The notes under the pieces: model-generated | Seen by the model: the letters and a program-made list of their open reading frames with translations, nothing else | Databases searched by the model: none | What the model was told of the DNA's origin: nothing | Assembly: GCA_950097015.1 (NCBI GenBank) | Contig: CATNEN010000007.1 | Coordinates: 310,001 to 374,000 of the forward strand | Source of the DNA: Macrostomum hystrix | Lineage: Eukaryota; Platyhelminthes; Macrostomidae | Reading direction: 5' to 3' | Length of the DNA stretch: 64,000 nt | In this document: one piece after another, positions 36,530 to 49,265 of the stretch | How the letters are laid out: each line of letters starts with the position of its first letter | Numbering within the stretch: the first letter of the stretch is position 1 | Position numbers and translations under genes: made by a program

Positions 36530-37320
36530 TGCACCCCTGGGTGGCAGCCTATCAAATATTTAATTTATGGCCTTTTCTTCAAGTTAGCAAAGGTGTGATA
36601 TTGCTATGGGAAGTCCAGAACAAATTATACTCCAACAGACGGACAGAATGACGAAATAGATTAAGATTTCTTTTTTATAGTTTTTAGTGCGCGCTCAGCT
36701 GTTATAATATTTCAGAGTCATAGCTCTATAGAGCCTGCTCTATTTAATTAAACAGTACAGTACAGAACAGTACAGTACAGTACAGAACAGTACAGGCTTG
36801 GGCCTCTTTACCAAAGATAAAATTCTGTCGTACTCACTCTGGAAAAGAAATACACACCTACCCTATTGTAATAAATAATAAAATATAAAATTCTACTCGA
36901 AAGACAACGCTAGTCTGTCAGGCAGCGACAAGGAATGAAATAAAACAATTCCGTCAAGGCCCTGGAGGCTCAATTTCAAACACGAACCGCGCGACTGACC
37001 AAGGGGGCCCAGGGGTCAAAGCGGTCGGCTGGACCCGAGAATAATGCCCGCTCTGTGACACGCTTTGTTTAAAATATGTTCTTATCTCAAATCTTAACGC
37101 TTCATATTAGTTTTAAGGGGCCCTGCGTGTGAACTGAGCTGGCTACAATAACACCAGTCGGAATGTCACACTTTCCAAGGCAGTCAATTATTAAGTCGTG
37201 GCGATTGTAAGTCCCAGACTATACACAGCGGTACAGGCACTATGGTGCGGGCAGGGGCCATAGCTGATTGGCACAGGTCAACTGCTCAACTCTGATGCTC
37301 GAGTCCGAGTTCAGATAAGC
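36530..37320. other. Region upstream of the SLC16-like gene
   Basis: It should hold the 5' UTR and promoter of the transporter gene (minus strand). A CCCAG acceptor-like site lies 7 nt before the ATG. A (CAGTA)n microsatellite with CAGAA variants occupies 36750-36796. Nothing else is recognised. Confidence 0.45.
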
Positions 37321-37324
37321 CGAC

Positions 37325-39068
37325 TGCTCATGACTCTAACTCAGTCCCTACTGTCACTCGAATCAGTCCCTACTGCCACTCGAATCAGTCCCTACTGTCA
37401 CTCGAATCAGTTCCTACTGTCACTCGAACCAGTCCCTACTGTCACTCGAATCAGTCCCTACTGTCACTCGAATCAGTCCCTACTGTCACTCGAACCAGTC
37501 CCTACTGTCACTCGAATCAGTCCCTACTGTCACTCGAATCAGTCCCTACTGTCACTCGAATCAGTCCCTACTGTCACTCGAATCAGTTCCTACTGTCACT
37601 CGAATTAGTCCCTACTGTCACTCGAATCAGTCCCTACTGTCACTCGAATCAGTCCCTACTGTCACTCGAATCAGTTCCTACTGTCACTCGAATCAGTCCC
37701 TACTGTCACTCGAATCAGTCCCTACTGTCACTCGAACCAGTCCCTACTGTCACTCGAATCAGTCCCTACTATCACTCGAATCAGTCCCTACTGTCACTCG
37801 AACCAGTCCCTACTGTCACTCGAATCAGTCCCTACTGTCACTCGAATCAGTCCCTACTGTCACTCGAATCAGTCCCTACTGTCACTCGAATCAGTCCCTA
37901 CTGTCACTCGAATCAGTCCCTACTATCACTCGAATCAGTCCCTACTGTCACTCGAATCAGTCGCTACTGTAACTCGAATCAGTTCCTACTGTCACTCGAA
38001 CCATTCCCTACTGTCACTCGAATCAGTCCCTACTATCACTCGAATCAGTTCCTACTGTCACTCGAATCAGTCCCTACTGTCACTCGAATCAGTCCCTACT
38101 GCCACTCGAATCAGTCCCTACTGTCACTCCAATCAGTCCCTACTGTCACTCGAATCAGTCCCTACTGTAACTCGAATCAGTTCCTACTGTCACTCGAATC
38201 AGTCCCTACTGTCACTCGAATCAGTCCCTACTGTCACTCGAACCATTCCCTACTGTCACTCGAATCAGTCCCTACTATCACTCGAATCAGTTCCTACTGT
38301 CACTCGAATCAGTCCCTACTGTCACTCGAATCAGTCCCTACTGTCACTCGAACCATTCGCTACTGTCACTCGAATCAGTCCCTACTATCACTCGAATCAG
38401 TTCCTACTGTCACTCGAATCAGTCCCTACTGTCACTCGAACCATTCCCTACTGTCACTCGAATCAGTCCCTACTATCACTCGAATCAGTTCCTACTGTCA
38501 CTCGAATCAGTCCCTACTGTCACTCGAATCAGTCCCTACTATCACTCGAATCAGTCCCTACTGTCACTCGAATCAGTCGCTACTGTAACTCGAATCAGTT
38601 CCTACTGTCACTCGAATCAGTTCCTACTGTCACTCGAATCAGTCCCTACTGTCACTCGAATCAGTCTCTACTGTCACTCGAATCAGTCCCTACTGTCACT
38701 CGAACCAGTCCCTACTGTCACTCCAATCAGTCCCTACTGTCACTCCAATCAGTCCCTACTGTCACTCCAATCAGTCCCTACTGTCACTCGAATCAGTCTC
38801 TACTGTCACTCGAATCAGTCCCTACTGTCACTCGAACCAGTCCCTACTGTCACTGCAATCAGTCCCTACTGTCACTCCAATCAGTCCCTACTGTCACTCC
38901 AATCAGTCCCTACTGTCACTCCAATCAGTCCCTACTGTCACTCCAATCAGTCCCTACTGTCACTCCAATCAGTCCCTACTGTCACTCCAATCAGTCCCTA
39001 CTGTCACTCCAATCAGTCCCTACTGTCACTCCAATCAGTCCCTACTGTCACTCCAATCAGTCCCTACT
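37325..39068. repeat. 22-bp minisatellite, about 79 copies
   Basis: The unit is TCAGTCCCTACTGTCACTCG plus AA. Variants (CCAGTC, CCATTC, TTCCTA, ATCACT) are shared by groups of units, showing segmental duplication inside the array. The last 350 bp is a homogeneous block with ACTCCAA instead of ACTCGAA. It is intergenic, upstream of the SLC16-like gene. It is not a CRISPR array: there are no unique spacers. Confidence 0.97.
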
Positions 39069-40135
39069 GATTACGTATAACAAGAGTTCTTGTAGTTAAT
39101 AAGCAAGTCATTAAGAATGCCAAACATAGAACAAATGTGTTTTTAATTGAACTACATTCTTCGCCAAAAAAACTAATTCCGGCGACTAAATCCCCAAAGA
39201 ATAGACGTTAAAGCACTAAGCTGGATTCGAATTAGAGAACGGAGAGTAGAGACGAGAGACAGAAGTATGAGACAGGCAACTTTGAGAAGTCTGAGCTATT
39301 GGCTCGCAATTTTATTTCAACGAAAAACGGTTCTTGACACCGAATTGAACAGGGCGTCATAATTAAATAATTCATAAATTCATTAATTCACAATTAAAAC
39401 TACTTATAGTAGTAGTAAATGTTAAAGAAATAATTTTTCTAGACACAAACAAAAGCGCCCGCTCGAGTGGTAGTCAAGACTACGGTTAGTACGCGTAGTA
39501 CAGAAAAAAGTCAAAATATATTAAAGGAAAAAACCTACGAAAAAAGTTGTTTAATCAAGCTCTTCCTGAATCAATTCGTACCAAATAATTCATAATAATA
39601 TTAATTTATTACTAACAGCTGACCTGGACACAAACAATTATAACAAATCTCTTCACTGCACAGAAAATAACTCGCGCGAGATGATAGAAGCTCAGGCGGT
39701 AGATATGGCAGCATTTTCTTACCGGAATTTCACAAAGTTAAAGCAAAAAGAATTAGTTTACTATTTAAATTGAGTCTTAGTAACTACATAGCAACTAAGG
39801 GTGCAGGTAACAGTGCAAATGGTACATTTCTGAATTTTTCTGAATTCCAGCAACACCAAAAAACAAAGCCAGTTCATTTCTTTATAGCTTTTTTTCAAAC
39901 AGCAATCAAGAAACAAGCGATGGTAGGCAGTTCAAGATGAGCGAATAATTCAGGGGGTCACAGGTAAGTCCATTGTTTAATAGTTGGCTATCTATTTGAA
40001 ATATATATAGCTACACGATTAGTTCAAAACAGTTGCAAACCAACAAAATTTGTTGGCAATATTGTTAGCGCAAATTACGAGTTCTATGGAGATTTCTATC
40101 CTTTTTTCTAAGAAATATCGATCAGGCTGTCTAAC
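39069..40135. other. Intergenic, AT-rich, nothing recognised
   Basis: About 1.1 kb between the 22-bp and 23-bp arrays, downstream of the transhydrogenase gene. No open frame, repeat or RNA gene stands out. Confidence 0.5.
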
Positions 40136-40422
40136 GGGGTAAAACGGGGTTTAGTCAGGTGGGTGGATGGGGTTTAGTCAGGCGGGTGGATGGGGTTTAG
40201 TCAGGCGGGAGGATGGGGTTTAGTCAGGCGGGTGGATGGGGTTTAGTCAGGTGGGTGGATGGGGTTTAGTCAGGTGGGTGGATGGGGTTTAGTCAGGTGG
40301 GTGGATGGGGTTTAGTCAGGCGGGAGGATGGGGTTTAGTCAGGTGGGTGGATGGGGTTTAGTCAGGTGGGTGGATGGGGTTTAGTCAGGTGGGTGGATGG
40401 GGTTTAGTCAGGTGGGTTAAAG
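40136..40422. repeat. 23-bp minisatellite, about 12 copies
   Basis: The unit contains GGGGTTTAGTCAGGTGGGTG with C/T and A/T variants. It lies about 140 bp beyond the transhydrogenase stop codon. Confidence 0.93.
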
Positions 40423-40558
40423 GTATATAATTGGCAGTTAAGTTACTAATAAATTATTAAGTGACTATTGACTCTGAAATTCCTAATTCTAGCAGTAAAT
40501 ATCCCATGATTTTCTCCCGAGTTCACAAAGGATGAGCACGGACTGCTCAAGCGGGCAG

Positions 40559-43500
40559 TCAGTTCTCGCCGTAGTACTCCTTGACCTTGGCCAGCAGGCC
40601 GTCGCACATCTTCTTCGCGTCGCCAAGCAGCATGCCGGTGTTCTCCTTGAAGAAGATCGGGTTGTCAACAGCGGCGTAGCCGACACCGAGGGTGCGCTTC
40701 ACCACCACGACCTGCTTAGAGTTCCATACGCGCAGGACGGGCATGCCTGGGATGGGATTTGGGTTAAGTTTGATTTGAGCACAAATTATTTTTGTAGCAA
40801 ATCTATTTCCCGTCGCACACTAGTTACGCTTTACAAGGTGAGGTACCGAGAAAAATTACAAATTCAATGATAATTATGAATTTTATGAAGGGAAATTTAA
40901 CGCGAAAAATTTGTGAAATTTGAAGTTCAGGAAAGTGAAAATACTGACGAAGAAGTTCAGGTAAAAAAAACTTCCAAGAAGGAAAATTTTAGGAAAGAAT
41001 ACTCAGGAAGGAAAAGTTCAGGGAAGAAGAACACTCAGGAAGGAAAAGTTCAGGGAAGAACACTCAGGAAGGAAAAGTTCAGGGAAGAACACTCAGGAAG
41101 GAAAAGTTCAGGGAAGAACACTCAGGAAGGAAAAGTTCAGGGAAGAACACTCAGGAAGGAAAAGTTCAGGGAAGAACACTCAGGAAGGAAAAGTTCAGGG
41201 AAGAACACTCAGGGAGGAAAAGTTCAGGGAAGAACACTCAGGGAGGAAAAGTTCAGGGAAGAACACTCAGGAAGGAAAAGTTCAGGGAAGAACACTCAGG
41301 GAGGAAAAGTTCAGGGAAGAACACTCAGGAAGGAAAAGTTCAGGGAAGAACACTCAGGAAGGAAAAGTTCAGGGAAGAACACTCAGGAAGGAAAAGTTCA
41401 GGGAAGTGAAAAGAATCAGCACTGACCAGCGATGATGCTGTTAGGGTCCTCCTCGGCGGCGGAGTTGACCGTGTCATTGGCGCCGATGACAAGCACCAGG
41501 TCGGTCTCGGGGAAGTCGTGGTTGATCTCCTCCATCTCCAGCACAATGTCGTAGGGCACGCCGGCCTCGGCTAGCAGCACATTGAGCTGACCGGGCATGC
41601 GGCCGGCCACGGGGTGAATGCCGAAGCGGACATTCACGCCCTTCTTGCGCAGCAGAGTGACCAGCTCAGCCAGCGGGTACTGGGCCTTGGCCACGCACAG
41701 GCCGTAGCCTGGAGTGATGATCACATTGCGGGCGTTCACTGCCCAGTCGGCGACTTGGTCGACGTTCACCTGGCAATAGTCAGCGTGGACCAGTACAGAC
41801 TAGCACAGATACTACTACCACAAATACTACTAGCACAGATACTTCTAGCACAGATATTACTAGCACAGATACTACTAGCACAGATACTACTAGCACAGAT
41901 ACTACTAGCACAGATACTACTAGCACAGATACTACTAGCACAGATACTACTAGCACAGATACTACTAGCACAGATACTACTAGCACAGATATTACTAGCA
42001 CAGATACTACTAGCACAGATACTACTAGCACAGATACTACTAGCACAGATACTACTAGCACAGATACTACTGCACAGATACTACTACCACAGATACTACT
42101 AGCACAGATACTACTAGCACAGATATTACTAGCACAGATACTACTAGCACAGATACTACTAGCACAGATACTACTAGCACAGATACTACTAGCACAGATA
42201 CTACTAGCACAGATACTACTAGCACAGATACTACTAGCACAGATACTACTAGCACAGATACTACTAGCACAGATACTACTAGCATATATACCCCAGCCGC
42301 TCACCTCAGTGTGGGTACCGGTGATCTCCATAGCTTTGCCGCCGGCATAGGAGCTGGTGCCGTAGCCGCCAAAGATGACATTGGGCAGGCTGCGGTTCAT
42401 GGCCTTGCACATGATGTAGGATAGAATTGCACCGCTGCTGCCGATGAGAGCGCCGACAACGGTCATGAGGTTGTTCTCAAGCATGAAGCCTTCGGCGCAG
42501 AGGGCCCAACCGGAGTATGAGTTCAGCACCGTGATCACAACAGGCATGTCGGCGCCTGCAGGGAATTTAAAATCTCATGGTTAGGTTAATATGATATCGC
42601 CAGCGAAACCAGCAGGATCCCTTAAATAGGTTACATACGGAATTATTTCCATTTCAAATATTTCCAGAAATTTTATGGTTTAAAAGGCCGGTTAGACAGG
42701 TTCGGGTTGGGTTAGACAGGTTCGGGTTGGGTTAGACAGGTTCGGGTTGGGTTACCTCCAATAGCGGCAGTGAGGGTGACGCCCATGACGGAGGACAGGC
42801 CGGTGGTGGCAGCCAGGGCGGCCAGGCCGGAGGTCAGGTCGGGCAGGGCCACCAGGGCGCCGCCAGATGCCAGGCTCGTGGCAAACAGCGAGGCGTTGAG
42901 GGCGTTACGACCAGGCAGCATGAGCGGCTCGGACTTCAGCAGGCCCTGAAGCTTGCCGAAAGCCACCAGGGAGCCGGTGAAGGTCACACCGCCGATGTAG
43001 GTGCCGAGGAAGGCGACAGTCTTCAGTAGGTTGGCAGCGGCGGCGTCGCCGGCGGCGAAGTGCGGCTGCTCGTGAATGTAGGTGGCCACGCAGGTGATGA
43101 CTGCTGCGGCGCCGACCAGGCTGTGGAACAAGGCCACCATCTGGGGCAGGTCCGTCACCTCCATCCGCTTGGCCATGACGCCGCCGATGCTGGCGCCGGA
43201 GAGGCAGACGATGCCCATCTGGGCCAGCACCGAGGCGTCTGGCTGGATGATGCCCAGGGTGGCTGCCAAGCCGCCGGACACGCCCATGATGCCAAGGGCA
43301 TTGCCTGTTTAGGGGAAGGTGGAGATACAGGGATAAGATATGGGAATACGGGAGAAATAAGATGGGGAGCGGAATTCTGAGATATAGGGATCAAGAGAAG
43401 ATGGAATCAGGAGAAGATGGGATCACGAGAAGATGGGATCAGGAGAAGATGGGATCAGGAAAAGATGGTATCAGGAGAAGATGGGATCAGGAGAAGATGG

Positions 43501-46500
43501 GATCAGGAGAAGATGGGATCAGGAGAAGATGGGATCAGGAGAAGATGGTATCAGGAGAAGATGGGATCAGGAGAAGATGGTATCAGGAGAATATGGTGAT
43601 CAGAAAGAGATTGGATTAATTGAAGGATGAAATTAGAGGAAAGAGAGGACCAAAAATAATAAGAATAATAATAATTGCAGGAGGGCTGCAGGCAATGGCA
43701 CATCATTAGGTGACACTAGACCCGCAGCCATCAAGGAGGCAATTCTGCCCATTCCGCTGACTGCTGAGCACACACGCACACAGATACTGTACGTAGGCAC
43801 TCTGCCTTGGAGGTTGGCCCTCAATGGCGTAAATTGCACAACAAGTCCCCAAGCCTTCTCTCCGCGGCTGCGCTCCAAATAAATGTGGCCTCGCCGCGGA
43901 ATCGAGCTCAGCGACCGTGCGGGCTTAGAGAAAAGCAATCGGCGGTCAGCTCAATAATCGCAGGGACTAGCGGGGCTACAAACCCAATCGGCTGGTCTTC
44001 TGCGAGCTGAGGCCGGTGAGGGCGCCAACGCAGCAGAGAGAAGATCCCAGGTAGGCCAGCTGATGCAGGTCGTGGCCGCCGCCCTGGTACAGGAGGGCGC
44101 CGTAGCCGCCAATGAGGGTGGCGCCGGGCACCAGGTAAAGGTAGTTGAACTCCGGCGGGTCAGTGGGCCGCTTGAACATGTCCAGCATGCGCTGGGTGAC
44201 AAGGAAGCCGCCGCCGATGTTAACGCTGGAGATAAAAGCGGCCAAGGCGCCGAGCGACTGCGGCAAAGTGGACGGCGTCAGGCCGCCGCCCATCAGCAGG
44301 AGGCCGCCGACAGCCGTGATGCCGGAGATGGCGTTGGTGACGCTCATTAGGGGGCTGTGCAGGGCCGGTGTGACGCCCCACACTGTGTGATAGCCGACTA
44401 TGGTGGACAGAGAGAGGGTTGTCACCTGGGCGGGTGGTCAGGGTGTGAATTAGGTGAGAAATAGTCTAGCCAAACGAGCTGCAAACAGTATAACAAATTT
44501 AACTTGGGGTCCATGCAAGCAAAACTTAAAATCGAGCGTAGAATCGTTAAAAATATTTTCTTTTCTCACCATAAAATAATTAGAACGCTTGAAAATATGT
44601 CTAATCGTCACAAATCAATTTTCAGAATCGTCAAAAACAAATTTTCAGAATCGTCCCAAATCAAATTTTAGAATCCTCCGAAACAAGCTATTAGAATCGT
44701 CCTAAAAACGTCCTCAGAATCGTCCTAAATCAAATTTTAGAATTGTCTCAAACAAATATTTGTAATCGTCCCGAAATCTTTTGAATCGTCCTAAACACAG
44801 CTTTGGAATAGACCTAAACAAGCCTTTAGAATCGACCTAAACAAGCCTTTAGAATCGACCTAAACAAGCCTTTAGAATCGACCTAAACAAGCCTTTAGAA
44901 TCGACCTAAACAAGCCTTTAGAATCGACCTAAACAAGCCTTTAGAATCGACCTAAACAAGCCTTTAGAATCGACCTAAACAAGCCTTTAGAATCGACCTA
45001 AACAAGCCTTTAGAATCGACCTAAACAAGCCTTTAGAATCGACCTAAACAAGTCTTTAGAATCGTCCTAAACAAATCTTTGGAATCGACCTAAACAAATG
45101 TTTGGAATCATCCTAAAAAACCTTTGGAATCGACCTAAACAAGTCTTTAGAATCGTCCTAAACAAGTCTTTGGAATCGTCCTAAACAAGTCTTTGGAATC
45201 GTCCTAAAAAAGTCTTTAGAGTCGTCCTAAATCAAATTTCAGATTCGTTTCAAACAAATCTTTAGAATCGCCCCGAAATTTTCATAATCGTCCTAAAAAT
45301 CTTTGGAATCGTCCCAAATCAAATTTCAGAATCGTCTTAAACAAATATTTGGAATCGTCCTAAACAAATCTTGAAATCGTCCCAATAGCATTTCGATTAG
45401 TAAACATTATGAGTAGAATCGTCCAATTATACTCGAATCGTCGAATATATTGAGCAGCCGCAGCCCAGAGCTCACCATGCCGGAGAAGGCAGGTGACGGA
45501 GACACGTAGCCAAGGCCCAGCAGGGTGCCCAGTCCGGCGCCGTAGCCGCTCGCGCTTTTCAAAGTGTCGGCAAAATAATTGGGCTCCTTGGCTTCCAGCT
45601 CCTTGACTGTCGCCTTCTTGGCGGCCGCCGGAGCTGCAGCTGGGGGCGGCGCCGGAGCCGGCGGAGGCCAGATGAGCTTGCCGGAGTCGATGACGCAGGA
45701 GCCGCGCACAACCTCGTCGTTCATGTCCAGGTAGAAATGATCCTTGGCGCCCATTGATAGCAGCAGCTTGGACACATTGTTGGCGTACAGCGTACTGGCC
45801 TGGAGAGCGTTAGTTTGAGTGACACTTCTAATGGTGCGTTGGCTACGCTTGTTATGGGATGTACATTCCCGAGGTGCTTCGGTCAGATCCTCAAGAATTT
45901 AGACAATATTGACATTCTTAAAAAGCGAAGAGAAAGGTTTTCCAAGGAAACGAGCAAATTTCCACATTTGCAAGATTTTGCTGTGAAAAGGGAGAGGGGA
46001 AGATTCTCTAGGGATAGGGGAAGATTGTGTAGGGATGAGGGAAAAGGAATTCTTATTCAAATCCAAACTCACCTGAGTAGGCAGCCGGGACGGCAGATCG
46101 GTGTAGCCGATGTGCACAACGTCCTTGTACTTGTACAGTTCGCCAGGCATAGTAGTCTCAATATTGCCGCCTGCCTCGGAGGCCAGGTCCACCACCACGG
46201 AGCCGGGCTTCATGGACTCGATCATCTCGCGGGAGATGAGCTTCGGCGCCGGCCTGCCAGGAATGAGCGCCGTCGTGATGAGGATGTCAATCTCGCGGCA
46301 CTGCTTGGCGAACAGCTCCATCTCGGCCTTGATGAACTCCGGCGACATCTCCTTGGCGTAGCCGCCGGTGCCTTCGCCCGACTCTTTCAGCGACACCTCC
46401 AGGAATTGCGCGCCGAACGACTCTACCTGGGAGAGACCGATTGGGATTGGGAGAGAATAGAGATAGCAGCTTAATCTGTACAAACTGTATTGATCGATCT

Positions 46501-48284
46501 GTACAAACTGTATTGATCAATCTGTACAAACTGTATTGATCAATCTGTACAAACTGTATTGATCAATCTGTACAAACTGTATTGATCAATCTGTACAGAC
46601 TGTATTGATCAATCTGTACAAACTGTATTGATCAATCTGTACAGACTGTATTGATCAATCTGTACAGACTGTATTGATCAATCTGTACAACAACCAACGC
46701 ATAGAAAACATGCGCACTGACCTGTTCCTTAACAGCCGCTCGGGTGTCGAACGCCCTAACAATGGCGCCCATGTTCTTGGCGGTGCCGATGGACGACAGG
46801 CCGGCCACGCCGCCGCCGATGACCAGCACCTTGGCTGGCGGAATCTTACCGGCGGCGGTGATCTGGCCGGCAAAGAATCGACCGAAATTGTTGGCGGCCA
46901 GCAAAACCGCTTTGTAGCCTGCGCAGGGGACGATTAGTAGGCGAAATTTAAGATCATTTTATTAACGAGCGATAACAAATCTAATGTCCAAGTCAGGGTC
47001 ACTTTATTGGCGGAGCAATGATCAATCTGATTGGACGGTGTAGGTCAGGCTAATTTTATTGGTGGATCAATCTGATTGGACGGTACACCTCAAGGTCATT
47101 CTATTGGCGGAGCAATGATTGGATAGACTATAAAACAAGGCTCTAGGTCATAATTCAATGTAGCTTTCTTTGAGGATGCTACATTTCAAGGACACTCTAT
47201 GTTTGAAAATTGGATTAGAAAACATTTCTCATTAACTCACCGGCAATATTGGCCATAGACGATAGAGCGTCAAACACCTGAGCCCTTGAGATTCTAGGCA
47301 CGCAGTCCATAGCGATGACATTGCCACCCCTGGCCTGCAGAGCCTTCACGAGGTCCGGATTCTGGGCCGGGTAGAGAAACGTCACCAGAGTGTTGCCCGG
47401 CTTCAGCAGGCCGACCTCGGCTGGCGACGGCGCCCGCACCTTCAGCACAATGTCCGATTGGAACGCGGCGGCCTGGTCCACAATGCTGGCGCCGCTCTTT
47501 TGAAAGTCGGTGTCATGAAATTCGGCTTCGGCGCCGGCGCCTCGCTCAACATTGATGCGAAAGCCTTTCTTGGACAGGGCCTGCGGAGTGGACAGAACCG
47601 CTTGAGCGATATTCTCGGCGAGGTTAAATTTATTTCATGCACCCCCAACACACGAATTAGCACTGCGCCTCAGTGCGGCCTTGCCAGGCCTTCAAACCTT
47701 ATCAGCATGTCACCCGAATGTGCTTGCATCATCTCCGTCTTCGGTGGTCACCTACCTTTATCTAGACGGACTGCTAGATCTACTCGTAGAAGAGCTACAA
47801 CAGGTGGAACTAGGCCACTATGGACACCCTGACGCGAAGTTCTCTAATTTCAACTGCTCAAGCCTAAATATTAGGCGCAGCTCAACCACAGGACACCCTC
47901 GCCTAGTCTGTCAACCAATCAGGTCACCAGACAACACTGTTAGCATTCGGGCGCTGCCAAAACATTTTCAGGGGGCGGAGAAATTCCCCCTTTGGTATAA
48001 AAACATACAGCATACAAAATAGGTACGTAGAACAGATAAAATTGTTAAGAACAATCTACCTGCACAGCGGCCGGACTGAGCGCCACTCGCCGTTCATTCT
48101 GCCAGGACTCTTTCGGCACGCCGATGCTCAGCTGACTGTAGGCAACGCCACGCAGCGACTGCTCGGCCGTCTGGGGCGCCGCAGCGGCCGAAGCCGGTCG
48201 GTGCAGGGGCGCCGAAGTGCTCAGCAGCCGGATTGTGATGGCGCTGGCCCGAATGGCGGCGTCGGACTTGAACATGGCGAGCAT
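40559..48284 (-). CDS. NNT: Mitochondrial proton-translocating NAD(P) transhydrogenase, 1070 aa
   Basis: Ten exons on the minus strand: 48284-48060, 47580-47241, 46918-46722, 46426-46073, 45799-45476, 44425-43984, 43304-42756, 42555-42305, 41769-41427 and 40746-40559. They total 3213 nt with agreeing phases, near the 1086 aa of human NNT. Inner-membrane enzyme that uses the proton gradient to reduce NADP+ with NADH. An Arg/Ser-rich presequence (1 to about 40) precedes IGVPKE. Domain I has the NAD site [11 protein letters not shown] and GYAKEMS. A Pro/Ala-rich linker (about 405-430) leads to the membrane domain ([19 protein letters not shown] to about 880). Domain III has the NADP site [38 protein letters not shown] and [19 protein letters not shown]. 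All key motifs look intact. Eight of nine introns contain repeats. Confidence 0.97.
40985..41408. repeat. 29-bp minisatellite in NNT intron 9
   Basis: About 14 copies of a unit containing AAGGAAAAGTTCAGGGAAGA and ACACTCAGG, ending about 19 nt from the exon 9 donor. The 170-codon frame across it is an artefact. Confidence 0.95.
41805..42287. repeat. 15-bp minisatellite in NNT intron 8
   Basis: About 32 copies of AGCACAGATACTACT. It starts about 17 nt from the exon 8 donor and nearly fills the intron. Open frames on both strands across it are repeat artefacts. Confidence 0.96.
42695..42752. repeat. 20-bp repeat, 3 copies, abutting the NNT exon 7 donor
   Basis: Three copies of GTTAGACAGGTTCGGGTTGG. 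The last copy runs into the GTTACC that is the complement of the donor GTAAC. Confidence 0.88.
43383..43605. repeat. 16-bp minisatellite in NNT intron 6
   Basis: About 13 copies of ATCAGGAGAAGATGGG, followed by the family 1 SINE. Confidence 0.93.
43660..43920 (-). mobile_element. tRNA-derived SINE, family 1, 5'-truncated copy
   Basis: On the minus strand it begins inside the tRNA-like head at the B-box region (complement of GCGGAATCGAGCTC near 43897) and runs through the same body block as the other two copies to a tail rich in ATT/AAT. It lies in NNT intron 6. Confidence 0.75.
44550..45400. repeat. 23-bp minisatellite with degenerate flanks in NNT intron 5
   Basis: A central homogeneous block (about 44815-45060) has a unit containing AGAATCGACCTAAACAAGCC. 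Both sides contain older, diverged units of the same kind (AATCGTC...AAAC...TTT), a gradient from fresh to decayed copies. Confidence 0.92.
46478..46692. repeat. 23-bp minisatellite in NNT intron 3
   Basis: About 9 copies of a unit containing ATCTGTACAAACTGTATTGA, ending about 29 nt from the exon 3 donor. Confidence 0.93.
46985..47135. repeat. Degenerate repeat of about 55 bp in NNT intron 2
   Basis: Three diverged copies share TTTATTGGCGGAGCAATGAT and ATCTGATTGGACGGT. It looks older than the other arrays. Confidence 0.6.
47630..48030 (+). other. Open but unrecognised segment in NNT intron 1
   Basis: The plus-strand frame 47681-48022 is open for over 110 codons (for example [20 protein letters not shown]) and the base composition differs from nearby introns. 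It has no family I recognise. It may be a fragment of an old mobile element; I have no direct proof. Confidence 0.3.
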
Positions 48285-48307
48285 GCTGACCGCGAGCAGC
48301 CGACTAA

Positions 48308-49262
48308 CTGCAACACAGTCAGGGCGATAGAGATCTAGTCGGGGCGATGGAGACGAAACACTTCTGAGTTATGCTTTATGCAACGCACCCCTATTAGGAT
48401 CTACTTTCTATTAAGCTTTGGCCGCGTTAAATTAACTTTCCAGAAAATATATAAATGTTAAATGTAGGAAATGTAACATCTTTTCAAGAAAAGTAACAAT
48501 TTTCCAGGAAACGCAAAACTTCTGAGATGTGCTTTAAAATAAATCCGACCACATAAGAAAGTTCTTTTCAGGAAACGAAACCATTATGAGATCTATTTCC
48601 TAGTAAATTTATGCCCGCTTAATTCACTATTCCTGAAATTTATTCCTCAAAAGTTCAAATTTCTAAGAAATACAAAACAATCTTGGATCTCCTTCCTAGG
48701 AGCTTTTTATATCCTTTAAAGATACCATCTGCAAGATTTCCTCAATTAGAAATATAATGTCATTTAAAAATAGATCGAAGTAAAATAAAAATAATAACAA
48801 TCTCATGCTTTTTGCAAATAGAGAAAACTTGCTAATAGATGATAACTATTTATATTTATTTATTTATCTTATTATCTGAAAGCTAAGAAAGGACAACTAC
48901 GAATACAATATATTTGGGTGGCAGCAAGCACTAAAAAACTAGGTTAATTTGCTTCATATTTTGATTTGTATCAGCAACACCGCAACACTATAGCTAGTAC
49001 TATCATTTATCGATTTAAACTTGATCTAAAATTCAAATTAAACAAAAAACAAAGGGATAGACGGTCAATACGACAAAAACATAATTATGAAGTCAATCCA
49101 GCTGTTCCTAATAGTACATCAATAGACGAAAAGGCAAAACTAATAGTACAGCAATTGTGAATAACTATGAGTAATAGTGTTTAAACACTAATACACAGCA
49201 CCCTAGATTACATGGATTTAGAAAAAACGACACGATTGAGTCAAATTAGCAAATAGACAAGC
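48308..49262. promoter_or_regulatory. Upstream region of NNT, no clear element
   Basis: This should contain the NNT promoter. A TTGCAG acceptor-like site 23 nt before the ATG (next base 48307) may receive a leader exon. The rest is AT-rich with no recognisable motif; the 64-codon frame at 48966-49160 is not protein-like. Confidence 0.35.
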
Positions 49263-49265
49263 TCT

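Noticed and set aside
37325-39068. Possible CRISPR-like array
   Set aside because: Units are contiguous with no unique spacers, and the genome is an animal's. It is a minisatellite.
40913-42285. Open frames over the 29-bp and 15-bp arrays, including a hydrophobic LAQILL or VVSVLV polymer
   Set aside because: Artefacts of tandem repeats in NNT introns 8 and 9; the NNT exons read through cleanly on the minus strand with matching phases.
45815-46474. 219-codon plus-strand frame antisense to NNT exon 4
   Set aside because: The minus strand matches NNT domain I residue by residue; the plus frame is a shadow that also crosses an intron.
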